Below are positions 1-8,199 of a stretch of 32,659 bases of DNA, piece after piece (the stretch's first letter is position 1; each line of letters starts with the position of its first letter). The notes beneath the pieces were generated by a model, which searched no databases, was not told the origin of the DNA, and worked only from the letters and a program-made list of their open reading frames with translations. The position numbers and the translations under genes were made by a program. This stretch comes from Actinophytocola sp. (GTDB lineage Bacteria; Actinomycetota; Actinomycetes; Mycobacteriales; Pseudonocardiaceae): NCBI GenBank assembly GCA_009377395.1, contig WHUB01000055.1:1-32659 (forward strand). The letters run 5' to 3'.

Positions 1-1026
1 GCATTGTCCAACAGGATTCCGGTGCACCCCCGACCGCCAGCCTGCGGGTGACAGCTCAGATACGGCACCCGCCGCTTCCTGATCTGCTTGACCGCCCCAA
101 CCATGCGATGCTCGCACACACCGCACACGGCAAGACCACCCGTCAACAGGTACCTGCGACCAATCGGGTTGCCCCGGTGCCGCTCACCGATCGGATACGT
201 GCCCTTTCCATCGGCCCGCCTCACCAGGCGTGGCTGCGACAGCTTCAACCGACATGCCTGCCACGTCTCCTCAGCCAGAATCGGCTCCCAATTCCCTCGG
301 GCGACAATCTGACCCCGGTACACCCGGTGACCGGCGCTCGTCGGTGCCGTGATCATGCTGCGCACGGCGCTCGGCGTGATCTTGCCACCGTGCGCGCCAC
401 GCAATCCGCGCTTCCGTAGCTCGGCTGCAATGTTCGCCAGCGACCACCCCGACAGCACCCACTCAGCCGCCTGCCGGACAGCAGCGGCCTCGCCGGGCAC
501 CCCGCACATACGTCTTGGTGCCATCCTCGGTCGTACCTCGCTCGTAACCGAACGGACGGCTACCCGGCGGCTCACCCTGCGCGGCCTTCTCCGCCAACGT
601 GTCGTTAATCCTCTGCTTGAGGCGGCGTACCTCCCCTGCGCCAAGGACGGCCTTGATCCCGGCCACGTCATCACGCACCCGCACGATGCCGTCCCGGTTG
701 GTGTGCAACTCCGAAATGCCAGCCGCGTCCATCGTCGCCGCGAACTCGAACCACTGAATCTCGCGGCGCTCCAATCGATACTGCTCGACTGCCCACACGT
801 GCGCGACCTCGCCCCGCTCGATCGCCTCGCGCAAGCGCTCATACTCCGGGCGCACCACGTCATCAGCAGCAGCCGACAGATCGTTGTCCGCGAAGACCCT
901 AACCGGAACGCCCGGCCACGTCTGAGCGGCGTACGCGCGGCCCCACCGCTCCTGTGCCGTCACACCTTCCTTGCGTCCGGCGCGATCCACCGAGATGCGG
1001 CAGTACAGTGCTATGTACCTGGTCAT
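1..1026 (-). pseudogene. Large serine recombinase (site-specific integrase), frameshifted and cut by the window edge
   Basis: The ATG at 1026 opens a resolvase-type catalytic domain beginning MTRYIALYCRIS, with the probable nucleophile Ser12. The frame stops at 463. The family continues in another minus frame from about position 500 to position 1: a recombinase domain (VLSGWSLANIAAELRKRG, then GGKITPSAVRSMI), followed by a zinc-ribbon-like part (CGVCEHRM, then YLSCHPQ and GRGC). One base too many or two too few in the G/C-rich run at about 490-505 explains the switch. This architecture is that of large serine integrases of actinophages and integrative elements. The C-terminal coiled-coil part would lie beyond position 1. 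The start lies next to a broken VOC gene, as expected for an integrase beside its attachment site. Either the gene is inactive or the frameshift is a sequencing error; the family call itself is secure. Confidence 0.85.
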
Positions 1027-1041
1027 ACATCGAGGTAGGCG

Positions 1042-1060
1042 GTTACGTCTTAAAGACAAC
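1042..1060. other. Candidate attachment-site core (attL/attR half)
   Basis: A perfect 5-bp inverted repeat, GTCTT-A-AAGAC (1047-1057), is flanked by GTT (1042-1044) and AAC (1058-1060), giving a quasi-palindrome. It lies between the recombinase start codon and the point where VOC-family coding sequence becomes recognisable. Serine integrases use short quasi-palindromic att sites next to their own gene, so this is the likely junction. The exact crossover dinucleotide cannot be fixed without the other end of the element. Confidence 0.35.
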
Positions 1061-1279
1061 TCCCCCGAGGGCAAGCAGGCCAAGAATCGGGTGCACCTCG
1101 ACGTGCGCGCCGCCCCCGGACTCGACGGCGGCGCGCGGATGGCCGCCCTGGAGGCGGAAGCCGAGCGGCTGGTTTCTCTCGGCGCGACCCGGCTCGAGCG
1201 CTACGAACCCGCTCCGCCGCTCAACTTCGGTCACATCGTGATGGCCGACCCGGAGGGCAACGAGTTCTGCCTGGACTGA
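1047..1279 (+). pseudogene. 3' remnant of a VOC / glyoxalase-like domain gene
   Basis: About 75 codons encode the C-terminal half of a VOC fold: PEGKQAKNRVHLDV, a helix with LEAEAERLVSLGAT, then the strand-loop HIVMADPEGNEFCLD before the stop at 1277-1279. These are typical of the last module of small glyoxalase/bleomycin-resistance-like proteins, which are usually 110-150 residues. No start codon with a ribosome site and no N-terminal module lie upstream; that sequence is replaced by the divergent recombinase gene. The gene was probably split by integration of the element to its left. It converges on proB with a 3-bp gap. The native function is unknown. Confidence 0.7.
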
Positions 1280-1282
1280 CGG

Positions 1283-2392
1283 TCAGTGGTGGAACGGGAC
1301 CAGGTCGTCGGCGTGGACTACTTCGCGGCGGAGGTCGGGGGCGATCTGGTGGCTGGAGCGGCCGATCAGCTCCGGCAGCTCACCGGCGTCGAAGGTGACC
1401 ACGCCCCTGGCGACCACCCGCTGCTCGGGGTCGACCAGGTCGACCACGTCGCCCGCGACGAAGTCGCCGTCGACGCCGGTCACGCCCGCCGCGAGCAGCG
1501 AACGCCGTCGCTGCACCACGGCGGCGACCGCGCCGTCGTCGAGGTGCAGCCGCCCGGTCGTGCCCGCGGCGTAGCCGAGCCAGAACCGGCGGGCCGTCAG
1601 CCGCGTCCCGGCCGCCGCGAACGCCGTGCCGACGTCGGCCGAGCCGAACGCCCGTTCCGCGTCGCCCGCGCTGGCCAGCAGCACCGGAATTCCGGCCGCG
1701 GCGGCCATCCGCGCAGCGGCCAGCTTCGACACCATCCCGCCGGTGCCGAGCCCGGACGACGACATGCCGATGTCGAGCCCCGCCAGGTCGGCCACGCCGG
1801 TGATCTCGGTGATCTTGCGGGTCGCCCCGCTCCTGGGGTCACCGTCGTAGAGGGCGTCCACATCGGACAGCAGCACCAGCGCGTCGGCGCCGACCAGGTG
1901 CGCGACCAGCGCGGCCAGCCGGTCGTTGTCGCCGAACCGGATCTCCTCGGTGGCGACGGTGTCGTTCTCGTTGACCACCGGCACCGCGCCGAGCGCGAGC
2001 AGCCGGGAGAAGGTGCGCTGCGCGTTGCGGTAATGCGCCCGGCGCACCACGTCGTCCGAGGTCAGCAGCACCTGGCCGACCGTGAGCGCATAGCGGCCGA
2101 ACGACTCGGCGTAGGCGTGCGCCAGCGCGAGCTGACCCACGCTGGCGGCCGCCTGCTGGGTGGCGAGGTCGCGTGGCCGGACCGGCAGCGCCAGCGGCGA
2201 GATGCCCGCGCTGATCGCGCCGGAGGACACCAGCACCACCTGCACACCCTGCTTGACCCGCGACGCGACGGCGTCGACCAGCCGGTCCAGCTTGCCCCGG
2301 TCGAGCCCGTCCTCGGCCGTGGTCAGCGCCGAGGAGCCGACCTTGACCACCAGCCGCTTCGCGTCGGTGACCGCGGTGCGGGAGGCGGTCAC
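1283..2392 (-). CDS. proB: Glutamate 5-kinase
   Basis: ProB phosphorylates L-glutamate with ATP to gamma-glutamyl phosphate, the first committed step of proline synthesis in the cytoplasm. The 369-residue protein has an amino-acid-kinase domain starting [12 protein letters not shown], with [10 protein letters not shown] and [18 protein letters not shown] (substrate and nucleotide sites) and [14 protein letters not shown]-terminal PUA domain follows from about residue 270. Length and domain order match the usual long ProB. The start is GTG at 2392; it overlaps the obgE stop as GTGA and is preceded by GAGGAG, which indicates translational coupling. proA does not follow; the next gene is the convergent VOC remnant. 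Proline feedback inhibition is usual for the family. Confidence 0.97.
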   Translation of the reverse strand: MTASRTAVTDAKRLVVKVGSSALTTAEDGLDRGKLDRLVDAVASRVKQGVQVVLVSSGAISAGISPLALPVRPRDLATQQAAASVGQLALAHAYAESFGRYALTVGQVLLTSDDVVRRAHYRNAQRTFSRLLALGAVPVVNENDTVATEEIRFGDNDRLAALVAHLVGADALVLLSDVDALYDGDPRSGATRKITEITGVADLAGLDIGMSSSGLGTGGMVSKLAAARMAAAAGIPVLLASAGDAERAFGSADVGTAFAAAGTRLTARRFWLGYAAGTTGRLHLDDGAVAAVVQRRRSLLAAGVTGVDGDFVAGDVVDLVDPEQRVVARGVVTFDAGELPELIGRSSHQIAPDLRREVVHADDLVPFHH

Positions 2393-3834
2393 GACTGCTC
2401 CTCGTCGGCGCCCTCGCCGTCCCGCCGCAGCTGCCGGGCCCGCTTGCGCTCGGCCGCGCCGACCCGGGTGTTCTGCTCCATCCGGACGTCGGTGCCGCGC
2501 CCGGACAGCTGCACCGCCACCCCGGCCGGGGTCGACGGCTCCCAGTCGAACGTCACGCCGCCGATGGTGACCGGGTTGCCCGGCTGCGCGCCCGCCTTGG
2601 CGAGCTCCTCCTCGACACCGAGCCGGGCCAGCCGGTCCGCGAGGTAGCCGACGGCCTCGTCGTTGTCGAAGTTGGTCTGCGCGATCCAGCGCTCCGGCCG
2701 CTCGCCGCGCACGACGAAGCCCTCCGGGTCGTCGGGGTCGGCCTCGACGGTGAACCCGCTCTCGTTGACGGCGGCCGGACGCAGCACGATCCGTTTCGGC
2801 TGCGGCGGAGGCTGCGACGCCCGGTGCTCGGCGACGATCTCGCCCAGCGCGAAGGTCAGCTCGCGCAGCCCCTGGTGGGTCGCGGTGGACACCGCGAACA
2901 CCGGCAGCCCGCGCGCCTCCAGCTCGGGCCGCACCAGCTCGGCCAGCTCGGCGGCCTCCGGCACGTCCATCTTGTTCAGCACGATCACCCGGGGCCGCTC
3001 GGCCAGGTCGCCGCCGAGGCCCGGCGTGTAGCGTTCCAGCTCGGCCTCGAGGGCGTCGACGTCGGAGATCGGGTCGCGGCCCGGCTCGTAGGTGGCGCAG
3101 TCGACGACGTGCACCAGCACGGCGCAGCGTTCGATGTGCCGCAGGAAGTCGAGCCCGAGCCCCTTGCCCTCGCTGGCGCCGGGGATCAGCCCCGGCACGT
3201 CCGCCATGGTGAACGACGTCTCGCCCGCCGTCACGACGCCGAGGTTGGGCATCAGCGTGGTGAAGGGATAGTCGGCGATCTTGGGCTTGGCCGCCGACAG
3301 CACCGAGATCAGCGACGACTTGCCCGCCGAGGGGAACCCGACGAGGCCGACGTCGGCGACCGAGCGCAGCTCCAGCACCAGGTCGTGGGCCTCGCCCTCC
3401 TCACCGAGCAGCGCGAAGCCGGGCGCCTTGCGCGCCTTGGACGCCAGCGCGGCGTTGCCGAGACCACCCCGGCCGCCCCTGGCCGCGACGAACGTGGTGC
3501 CCGGACCGATCAGGTCCGCGAGCACCTCGCCGTCGCTGTCGAGCACGACGGTGCCGTCCGGCACCGCCAGCTCGAGCGGCTCACCGACCGCGCCGTTCCG
3601 GTTGCTGCCCTGGCCGTGCTTGCCGTTCGACGCGCGAGCGTGCGGGCGGAAGTGAAAGTCGAGCAGCGTGTGCACGTTGGGGTCGACAACCAGGAGGACG
3701 TCACCGCCGTTGCCGCCGTTGCCGCCGTCGGGACCGCCGAGCGGCTTGAACTTCTCCCGATGCACCGAGGCACAGCCGTTCCCGCCGTTGCCCGCGGCGA
3801 TATGGATCACCGCACGATCAACGAACCGAGACAT
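2389..3834 (-). CDS. obgE: Obg family GTPase (ribosome assembly / stress)
   Basis: Obg is an essential GTPase acting on the 50S subunit during late assembly and linked to stringent control and sporulation in actinobacteria. The ATG at 3834 gives 481 residues. The glycine-rich Obg fold covers about residues 1-157 ([19 protein letters not shown]). The G domain follows: G1 GFPSAGKS at 166-173, switch region [23 protein letters not shown] at 212-221 and LNKMD near 290. An OCT-type C-terminal domain comes next, ending in a basic/acidic tail. An upstream in-frame ATG at 4035 would lie inside rpmA and is rejected. It is separated from rpmA by a hairpin and coupled to proB by a GTGA overlap. Confidence 0.97.
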   Translation of the reverse strand: MSRFVDRAVIHIAAGNGGNGCASVHREKFKPLGGPDGGNGGNGGDVLLVVDPNVHTLLDFHFRPHARASNGKHGQGSNRNGAVGEPLELAVPDGTVVLDSDGEVLADLIGPGTTFVAARGGRGGLGNAALASKARKAPGFALLGEEGEAHDLVLELRSVADVGLVGFPSAGKSSLISVLSAAKPKIADYPFTTLMPNLGVVTAGETSFTMADVPGLIPGASEGKGLGLDFLRHIERCAVLVHVVDCATYEPGRDPISDVDALEAELERYTPGLGGDLAERPRVIVLNKMDVPEAAELAELVRPELEARGLPVFAVSTATHQGLRELTFALGEIVAEHRASQPPPQPKRIVLRPAAVNESGFTVEADPDDPEGFVVRGERPERWIAQTNFDNDEAVGYLADRLARLGVEEELAKAGAQPGNPVTIGGVTFDWEPSTPAGVAVQLSGRGTDVRMEQNTRVGAAERKRARQLRRDGEGADEEQS

Positions 3835-3863
3835 CTCGACGTCCTCCTGCCAGATACACGAAA

Positions 3864-3899
3864 CGAGGGGCGGAGCCGGTATCCCGGCCCCGCCCCTCG
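3864..3899 (-). terminator. Hairpin between rpmA and obgE
   Basis: 16-bp arms (3864-3879 and 3884-3899) with one mismatch enclose the 4-nt loop at 3880-3883. On the minus strand the stem is followed by TTT. It is strong enough to terminate or attenuate rplU-rpmA transcription before obgE-proB, which would then need read-through or its own promoter. Confidence 0.7.
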
Positions 3900-3925
3900 C
3901 GTGGACTTCTGCGGCGGAAACCCGG

Positions 3926-4183
3926 TCAGGCTTCCACCGGAACGATGTTGACGGTCTTCTTGCCGCGCTTCGCGCCGAAGTGCACCGCGCCCGACTCGAG
4001 CGCGAACAGCGTGTCGTCACCGCCGCGACCGACACCCGTGCCGGGGTGGAACTTGGTGCCGCGCTGGCGGACCAGGATCTCGCCCGCGTTCACTTCCTGC
4101 CCGCCGAACCGCTTGACGCCAAGCCGCTTGGCATTGGAGTCACGACCGTTGCGAGAGCTCGATGCGCCCTTCTTGTGTGCCAT
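3926..4183 (-). CDS. rpmA: 50S ribosomal protein L27 (bL27)
   Basis: The 85-residue protein begins [16 protein letters not shown], the standard bL27 N-terminus that reaches toward the peptidyl-transferase centre. It continues with [22 protein letters not shown] and [10 protein letters not shown], all family-typical. Length is normal and there is no Firmicutes-type N-terminal extension needing cleavage. The AAAGGAG ribosome site overlaps the rplU stop codon (TAAAGGAG), so the two genes form a tight pair. A strong hairpin follows the gene. Confidence 0.98.
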   Translation of the reverse strand: MAHKKGASSSRNGRDSNAKRLGVKRFGGQEVNAGEILVRQRGTKFHPGTGVGRGGDDTLFALESGAVHFGAKRGKKTVNIVPVEA

Positions 4184-4198
4184 GGCTGGTCAGCTCCT

Positions 4199-4513
4199 TT
4201 ATGCCTTGATACCGGTGACCTCGACCCGGGTCAGACGCTGCCGGTGACCCTGGCGCTTGTGGTAGCCGGTCTTGTTCTTGAACTTGTGGATGCGGATCTT
4301 GGGGCCCTTGGTCTGCTCGACGATCTTGCCGGTCACCGCTACCTTCGCCAGGCTGTCGGCGTCCGCCGTGACCTTGCCGCCGTCGACGACGAGGACCGCA
4401 GGGAAGGTGTGCTCGGTACCCGGCTCGCCCGCAAGCTTCTCAACCTCGACGACGTCGCCGACGGCAACCTTGTACTGCTTGCCGCCGGTCTTGACGATCG
4501 CATACGCCGACAC
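4199..4513 (-). CDS. rplU: 50S ribosomal protein L21 (bL21)
   Basis: The 104-residue protein begins [16 protein letters not shown] and contains [21 protein letters not shown], the 23S rRNA-binding signature of bL21. Length is normal. The start is GTG at 4513, with AGGAG in the leader (minus strand GCAGGAGCATCC). It is the first gene of the rplU-rpmA pair, downstream of rne after a structured 127-nt gap. Confidence 0.98.
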   Translation of the reverse strand: MSAYAIVKTGGKQYKVAVGDVVEVEKLAGEPGTEHTFPAVLVVDGGKVTADADSLAKVAVTGKIVEQTKGPKIRIHKFKNKTGYHKRQGHRQRLTRVEVTGIKA

Positions 4514-4640
4514 GGATGCTCCTGCTGCTCGATAGTGGGTGGGTTCTCATGCGCCGTCCGAACGAGCCGTTCGGAGGCACGCGGTAGGGCCGCAGTACCT
4601 GCGGGCCGACCTACAGGTTACGTGGCCGCCGGAACGGCGA
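4514..4640 (-). promoter_or_regulatory. Structured rne-rplU gap: possible rplU leader or rne terminator
   Basis: Two hairpins occupy the gap. One has perfect 6-bp arms (4558-4563 and 4569-4574, 5-nt loop). The other is an interrupted stem between about 4584 and 4614, with inner arms CCGCAG/CTGCGG and outer arms GTAGG/CCTAC. bL21 genes in some phyla carry autoregulatory leaders, so this could be one. It could equally end the rne message. Confidence 0.35.
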
Positions 4641-7600
4641 TCACACCGGGGGTGGTGTCGCCTCCTCCTGCTCGGCGGCAGCGGCCGGTGCGGACCCGCC
4701 CACCGGCGGACCGGCGGGCCGGGACGCCGCGCGCCCCGCACGCTTGCGCACGGTGCGGACCGCGGGCGTGGGCACGCTGGGTGGGGTCGGTGGCTTCGAC
4801 GCCGGGGACACCGGGGGTATCACCGGCGCGGGTTCGTGCGGTGCGGCCGCACCGGCGGGGCGGGTGACCCGGCCGCCCCTGGCGGGGGGCCTGGCCGGAG
4901 CAGGCTTCTCCGGCGCCTCCTGCCGCGTTTCCTCGGCAGGCTTGGCGGGCGGCGCGGCCGCCGGGGTGGCCGGAGCCTCGGCGGCAGCCGGGGCCGGCTC
5001 CTCGGCGGGAGCGGGCGTGGCTGGCTGCTCCGGCTCGGCGGGCTTGGCGGGCGCTCCGATCCTGCCGGTCGTCGCCGGTGCGCCGATCTTGCCCGTCGTG
5101 GCGGGCTCGGCCTTGCCGGTGGTCGCCGGTTCGGCCTTCTCCGTCGTCGCGGGCTGCTCGGTGGCCGGAGCCGATTCCTTAGCGGACTGCTTGGCCGCAG
5201 CCGGTTCCTTGACCGGCTCCTTGGCCTTTTCCTTGGCTTTTTCCTTGACCGGCTCCTTGGGGGCGTCCTTCGGGGCTTCCTTCTCCTTGGTCGACCCCTT
5301 GCCGGCCGCCGCCTTGGAGGCGTTCGCCATCGCGGCGACCGCGCTCGCGACCGACTCCCGCTGCTCCGGCGTCTGCTCGGGCACCTTGGCCACGTCCTCG
5401 CCCTTGCCCTTGCCGCGCTTGCGGCCCTGGTCGGCGGAGGAGCCGCCCTGGTGCGGCTCGGACGACAACAGCACGCCACGGCCCTTGCAGTGCTCGCACT
5501 GCGTCGAGTACGCCTCGAGCAATCCGGTGCCGACCCGCTTGCGCGTCATCTGCACCAGCCCGAGCGAGGTCACCTCGGCGACCTGGTGCCGGGTGCGGTC
5601 CCGGCTCAGGCACTCGGTGAGCCTGCGCAGCACCAGGTCGCGGTTCGACTCGAGCACCATGTCGATGAAGTCGATCACGATGATGCCGCCGATGTCGCGC
5701 AACCGGAGCTGCCGGACGATTTCCTCGGCGGACTCCAGGTTGTTGCGGGTCACCGTCTCTTCGAGATTGCCGCCCGACCCGGTGAACTTCCCGGTGTTGA
5801 CGTCGATCACCGTCATCGCCTCGGTGCGGTCGATGACCAGGTAGCCGCCGGACGGCAGCCACACCTTGCGGTCGAGCGCCTTGGTGATCTGCTCATCGAT
5901 GCGGTGGTCGGTGAAGGCGTCGCCGGTGCCGACGTAGCGTTCCAGCCGGTCGGCGAGGTCCGGCGCGACATTCTGCACGTAGGCGTTGATCGTCTCCCAC
6001 GCGACGGAGCCCTGCACGACCAGCTTGGCGAAGTCCTCGGTGAACAGGTCACGCACGACCTTGACCAGCAGGTCCGGCTCCTCGTACAGCAGCGTCGGGG
6101 ACTTCTTGCCCTTGCCCTTGCCGTTGCCGCTGCTGCCCTTGTCCGCCTTCTCCTTGATCGTGTCCCACTGGGACTGCAACCGGCGGACATCGCGCTCCAG
6201 CTCCTCGGCGCTGATGCCCTCCGACGCCGTCCTGATGATCACACCGGCGTCGTCGGGGACAATCTGCTTGAGGATGTCCTTGAGCCTGCGCCGCTCGTTC
6301 TCCGGCAGCTTGCGCGAGATGCCGGTGGCGCCGCCACCCGGCACGTAGACCAGGAACCGGCCGGGCAGCGAGATCTGAGTGGTCAGCCGCGCGCCCTTGT
6401 GGCCGACCGGATCCTTCGTGACCTGCACCAGCACCGGGTCACCCGTCGACAGCGCCTGCTCGATCTTGCGGGACTTGCCTTCGAGACCGGCCGCGTCCCA
6501 GTCGACCTCACCCGCGTAGAGCACCGCGTTGCGACCCCGGCCGATGTCGACGAACGCCGCCTCCATGCTGGGCAGCACGTTCTGCACCCGGCCGAGGTAG
6601 ACGTTGCCGACGATGGAGCCGCTGCCGGACGAGGTGACGAAGTGCTCGACGAGGACGCCGTCCTCGAGCACGCCGATCTGGGTGGTGCGGTCGGCGGCGT
6701 TGCTGCTCTCCCGGACGACCATGGTGCGCTCGACCGACTCGCGCCGGGCGAGGAACTCCGCCTCCGACAGGATCGGCGCGCGCCGCCTGCCCGCTTCCCG
6801 GCCGTCCCGGCGCCGCTGCCGCTTGGCCTCGAGCCGGGTCGAGCCGCGCACGCTGCGCACCTGGTCCTGCGATGCCTCACGGCCACCGTCGCGGACGTGC
6901 ACCACGGTGTCCGCCGGGTCGTCTGCGCCGCCGTCCTCACCGGATCCGCCCTTCCGGCGGCGACGCCGACGGCGTCGGCGGGACGCGCTGTCGCCCTGGT
7001 CGTCACCGGACTCGGCCTGCTCGTCCTGGCTCGGCTTCGCCTCGGCGCCGGCGCTGGACTCGTCCGGCTCGGCCGAGCCGGACGAGTCCTTGCCGTCCTG
7101 CTGATCGGTGTCGGTGTCCTTCGGCTCGTCGCCACCCTTACCGCGGCCCCGGCCGCGCCTGCCGCGACGCCGACGGCGGCGCGGGCCACCGTCGTCGCCC
7201 TCACCGTCGCCGTCGTCGGCCTCGGCGGACTCAGCGCCCGTGGTGTCCGGCTCGGCCGTCTCGGTCGCCGGGGTGTCCTTCTCCGGCGCGGCCTGCTTGG
7301 CGGGCTCGGGCGGAAGGAACATCGGTGTCGGCGGCGCGAACACCGGCGCGGTCGGCTGCCCGGCCGGCTCCGCGCTCCGCCCTTCCGGTTGCGGCGCGTG
7401 CGACATCAGCGGCTGCGGCGACGGCGTGGCCTGTCGGTCCGCCGAGCTGTCGTCCGCAGCGGGCTCCTCGGAGCTCTCGGCGGCTTCGGGGACGGCCGTG
7501 TCGGTGCCGGTCGCCGAGTGCTGCTCGGCGACCTTGAGCGCCACATCCCGCGACACGCTGGACTGTGCGCTACGGGCGGTTTCGCCGAGCGCGTGCAGCG

Positions 7601-7745
7601 TGCCGAGCAGCTCCTTGCTCGTCGAGCCAAGAAGCTTGGCCAGCGCGTGCACCCTGATTCTGGGTGGCAGCGACGCCAGTTGCTCCGTCACGGGTGTGGC
7701 GGCGTTCCCGCCGTTCTGGTCGGCGGGTGTTTCCGCGTGTGACAT
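4641..7745 (-). CDS. rne: Ribonuclease E/G family endoribonuclease
   Basis: This is the main single-strand endoribonuclease for mRNA decay and rRNA/tRNA processing. The 1034-residue protein has an N-terminal IF2_N-like segment (PRIRVHALAKLLGSTSKELL, about 28-50). A long disordered acidic and arginine-rich region follows (arginine clusters RRRRRRGRRGR). The S1 domain starts near 378 (VGNVYLGRVQNVLPSMEAAF), and the catalytic Asp motifs are DVNTGK and VIDFIDM. The Zn-link CEHC lies near 748. Residues 770-1034 are low-complexity: Lys/Pro repeats (KEKAKEKAKEPVKEP) and a degenerate PATTGK repeat. The central catalytic core between two disordered arms is the actinobacterial arrangement. The ATG at 7745 has GGAGGAG before it. 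An S8 protease/exporter block separates it from ndk. Confidence 0.95.
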   Translation of the reverse strand: MSHAETPADQNGGNAATPVTEQLASLPPRIRVHALAKLLGSTSKELLGTLHALGETARSAQSSVSRDVALKVAEQHSATGTDTAVPEAAESSEEPAADDSSADRQATPSPQPLMSHAPQPEGRSAEPAGQPTAPVFAPPTPMFLPPEPAKQAAPEKDTPATETAEPDTTGAESAEADDGDGEGDDGGPRRRRRRGRRGRGRGKGGDEPKDTDTDQQDGKDSSGSAEPDESSAGAEAKPSQDEQAESGDDQGDSASRRRRRRRRRKGGSGEDGGADDPADTVVHVRDGGREASQDQVRSVRGSTRLEAKRQRRRDGREAGRRRAPILSEAEFLARRESVERTMVVRESSNAADRTTQIGVLEDGVLVEHFVTSSGSGSIVGNVYLGRVQNVLPSMEAAFVDIGRGRNAVLYAGEVDWDAAGLEGKSRKIEQALSTGDPVLVQVTKDPVGHKGARLTTQISLPGRFLVYVPGGGATGISRKLPENERRRLKDILKQIVPDDAGVIIRTASEGISAEELERDVRRLQSQWDTIKEKADKGSSGNGKGKGKKSPTLLYEEPDLLVKVVRDLFTEDFAKLVVQGSVAWETINAYVQNVAPDLADRLERYVGTGDAFTDHRIDEQITKALDRKVWLPSGGYLVIDRTEAMTVIDVNTGKFTGSGGNLEETVTRNNLESAEEIVRQLRLRDIGGIIVIDFIDMVLESNRDLVLRRLTECLSRDRTRHQVAEVTSLGLVQMTRKRVGTGLLEAYSTQCEHCKGRGVLLSSEPHQGGSSADQGRKRGKGKGEDVAKVPEQTPEQRESVASAVAAMANASKAAAGKGSTKEKEAPKDAPKEPVKEKAKEKAKEPVKEPAAAKQSAKESAPATEQPATTEKAEPATTGKAEPATTGKIGAPATTGRIGAPAKPAEPEQPATPAPAEEPAPAAAEAPATPAAAPPAKPAEETRQEAPEKPAPARPPARGGRVTRPAGAAAPHEPAPVIPPVSPASKPPTPPSVPTPAVRTVRKRAGRAASRPAGPPVGGSAPAAAAEQEEATPPPV

Positions 7746-8099
7746 ACATCTCCTCCGCCCCCGGGCGCGTCTAAAACACGCGGCCGCGCAGGGGCCCTTT
7801 CTGTTGTAGCCGCCTGCGGCTCACGCCACAGGCGGGAATCCTGTGTGTTGCAACCACCGTCCGTGCCGGACCTTCCGGCACGATGCCGATGGCGAGTCGG
7901 CAGCGACCTGCCGCGAAGAGCGACGGCTCACTCAACCGTCGTCGTCGAGCCGAACTTCCGGCGACGACGCGCCTCCCTCTGGCGTGGTCGCTCAGCCTCG
8001 ACGCCGGAGCCTGCAGCCTCACGGGCAAGGCCGACCGCCGTCGTGACCGACATCAGTATCCCATATCGTTCCGGCCTCGTGTGCCGGTCGGTACCCGAA

Positions 8100-8128
8100 G
8101 GGTGTGTATCCCAGTCTCCGACACACCC
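8100..8128. promoter_or_regulatory. 8-bp perfect dyad upstream of the S8 protease promoter
   Basis: GGGTGTGT (8100-8107) and ACACACCC (8121-8128) are perfect inverted arms with a 13-nt spacer. They lie 34 bp upstream of the putative -35 element. The position suits an activator or repressor operator; no regulator family can be assigned. Confidence 0.4.
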
Positions 8129-8161
8129 TGACCCCCACCCAGGTCATCTTCCGGCCATCGG

Positions 8162-8191
8162 TTGTCCCGGCGGTACGCGACTGGCTACGGT
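8162..8191 (+). promoter_or_regulatory. Candidate promoter for a leaderless protease mRNA
   Basis: TTGTCC (8162-8167) and TACGGT (8186-8191) are separated by 18 nt and match actinobacterial TTGNCN / TANNNT elements. The ATG at 8200 lies 8 nt after the -10 hexamer. Transcription would therefore start at or next to the start codon, and no ribosome site precedes it. Confidence 0.5.
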
Positions 8192-8199
8192 GCGCTGCT

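Larger units (their letters stand above)
7746..8199. other. 454-bp divergent intergenic region between rne and the S8 protease
   Basis: No convincing gene was found. The rne side holds a 7-bp perfect inverted repeat (7810-7816 and 7829-7835) that overlaps an alternative CACAG/CTGTG pairing. Such switching structures would suit an rne 5' leader, where RNase E commonly autoregulates. The protease side holds the 8-bp dyad at 8100-8128 and a promoter at 8162-8191, described separately. Confidence 0.5.

Noticed and set aside
3835..4035. ATG at 4035 as obgE start
   Set aside because: It would run through the hairpin and into rpmA. The conserved Obg N-terminus begins at 3834.
4539..7742. 1067-codon plus-strand ORF opposite rne
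   Set aside because: High-GC antisense shadow. Its Arg/Gly/Leu-rich sequence has no domain, and the minus strand encodes a complete RNase E with all motifs.
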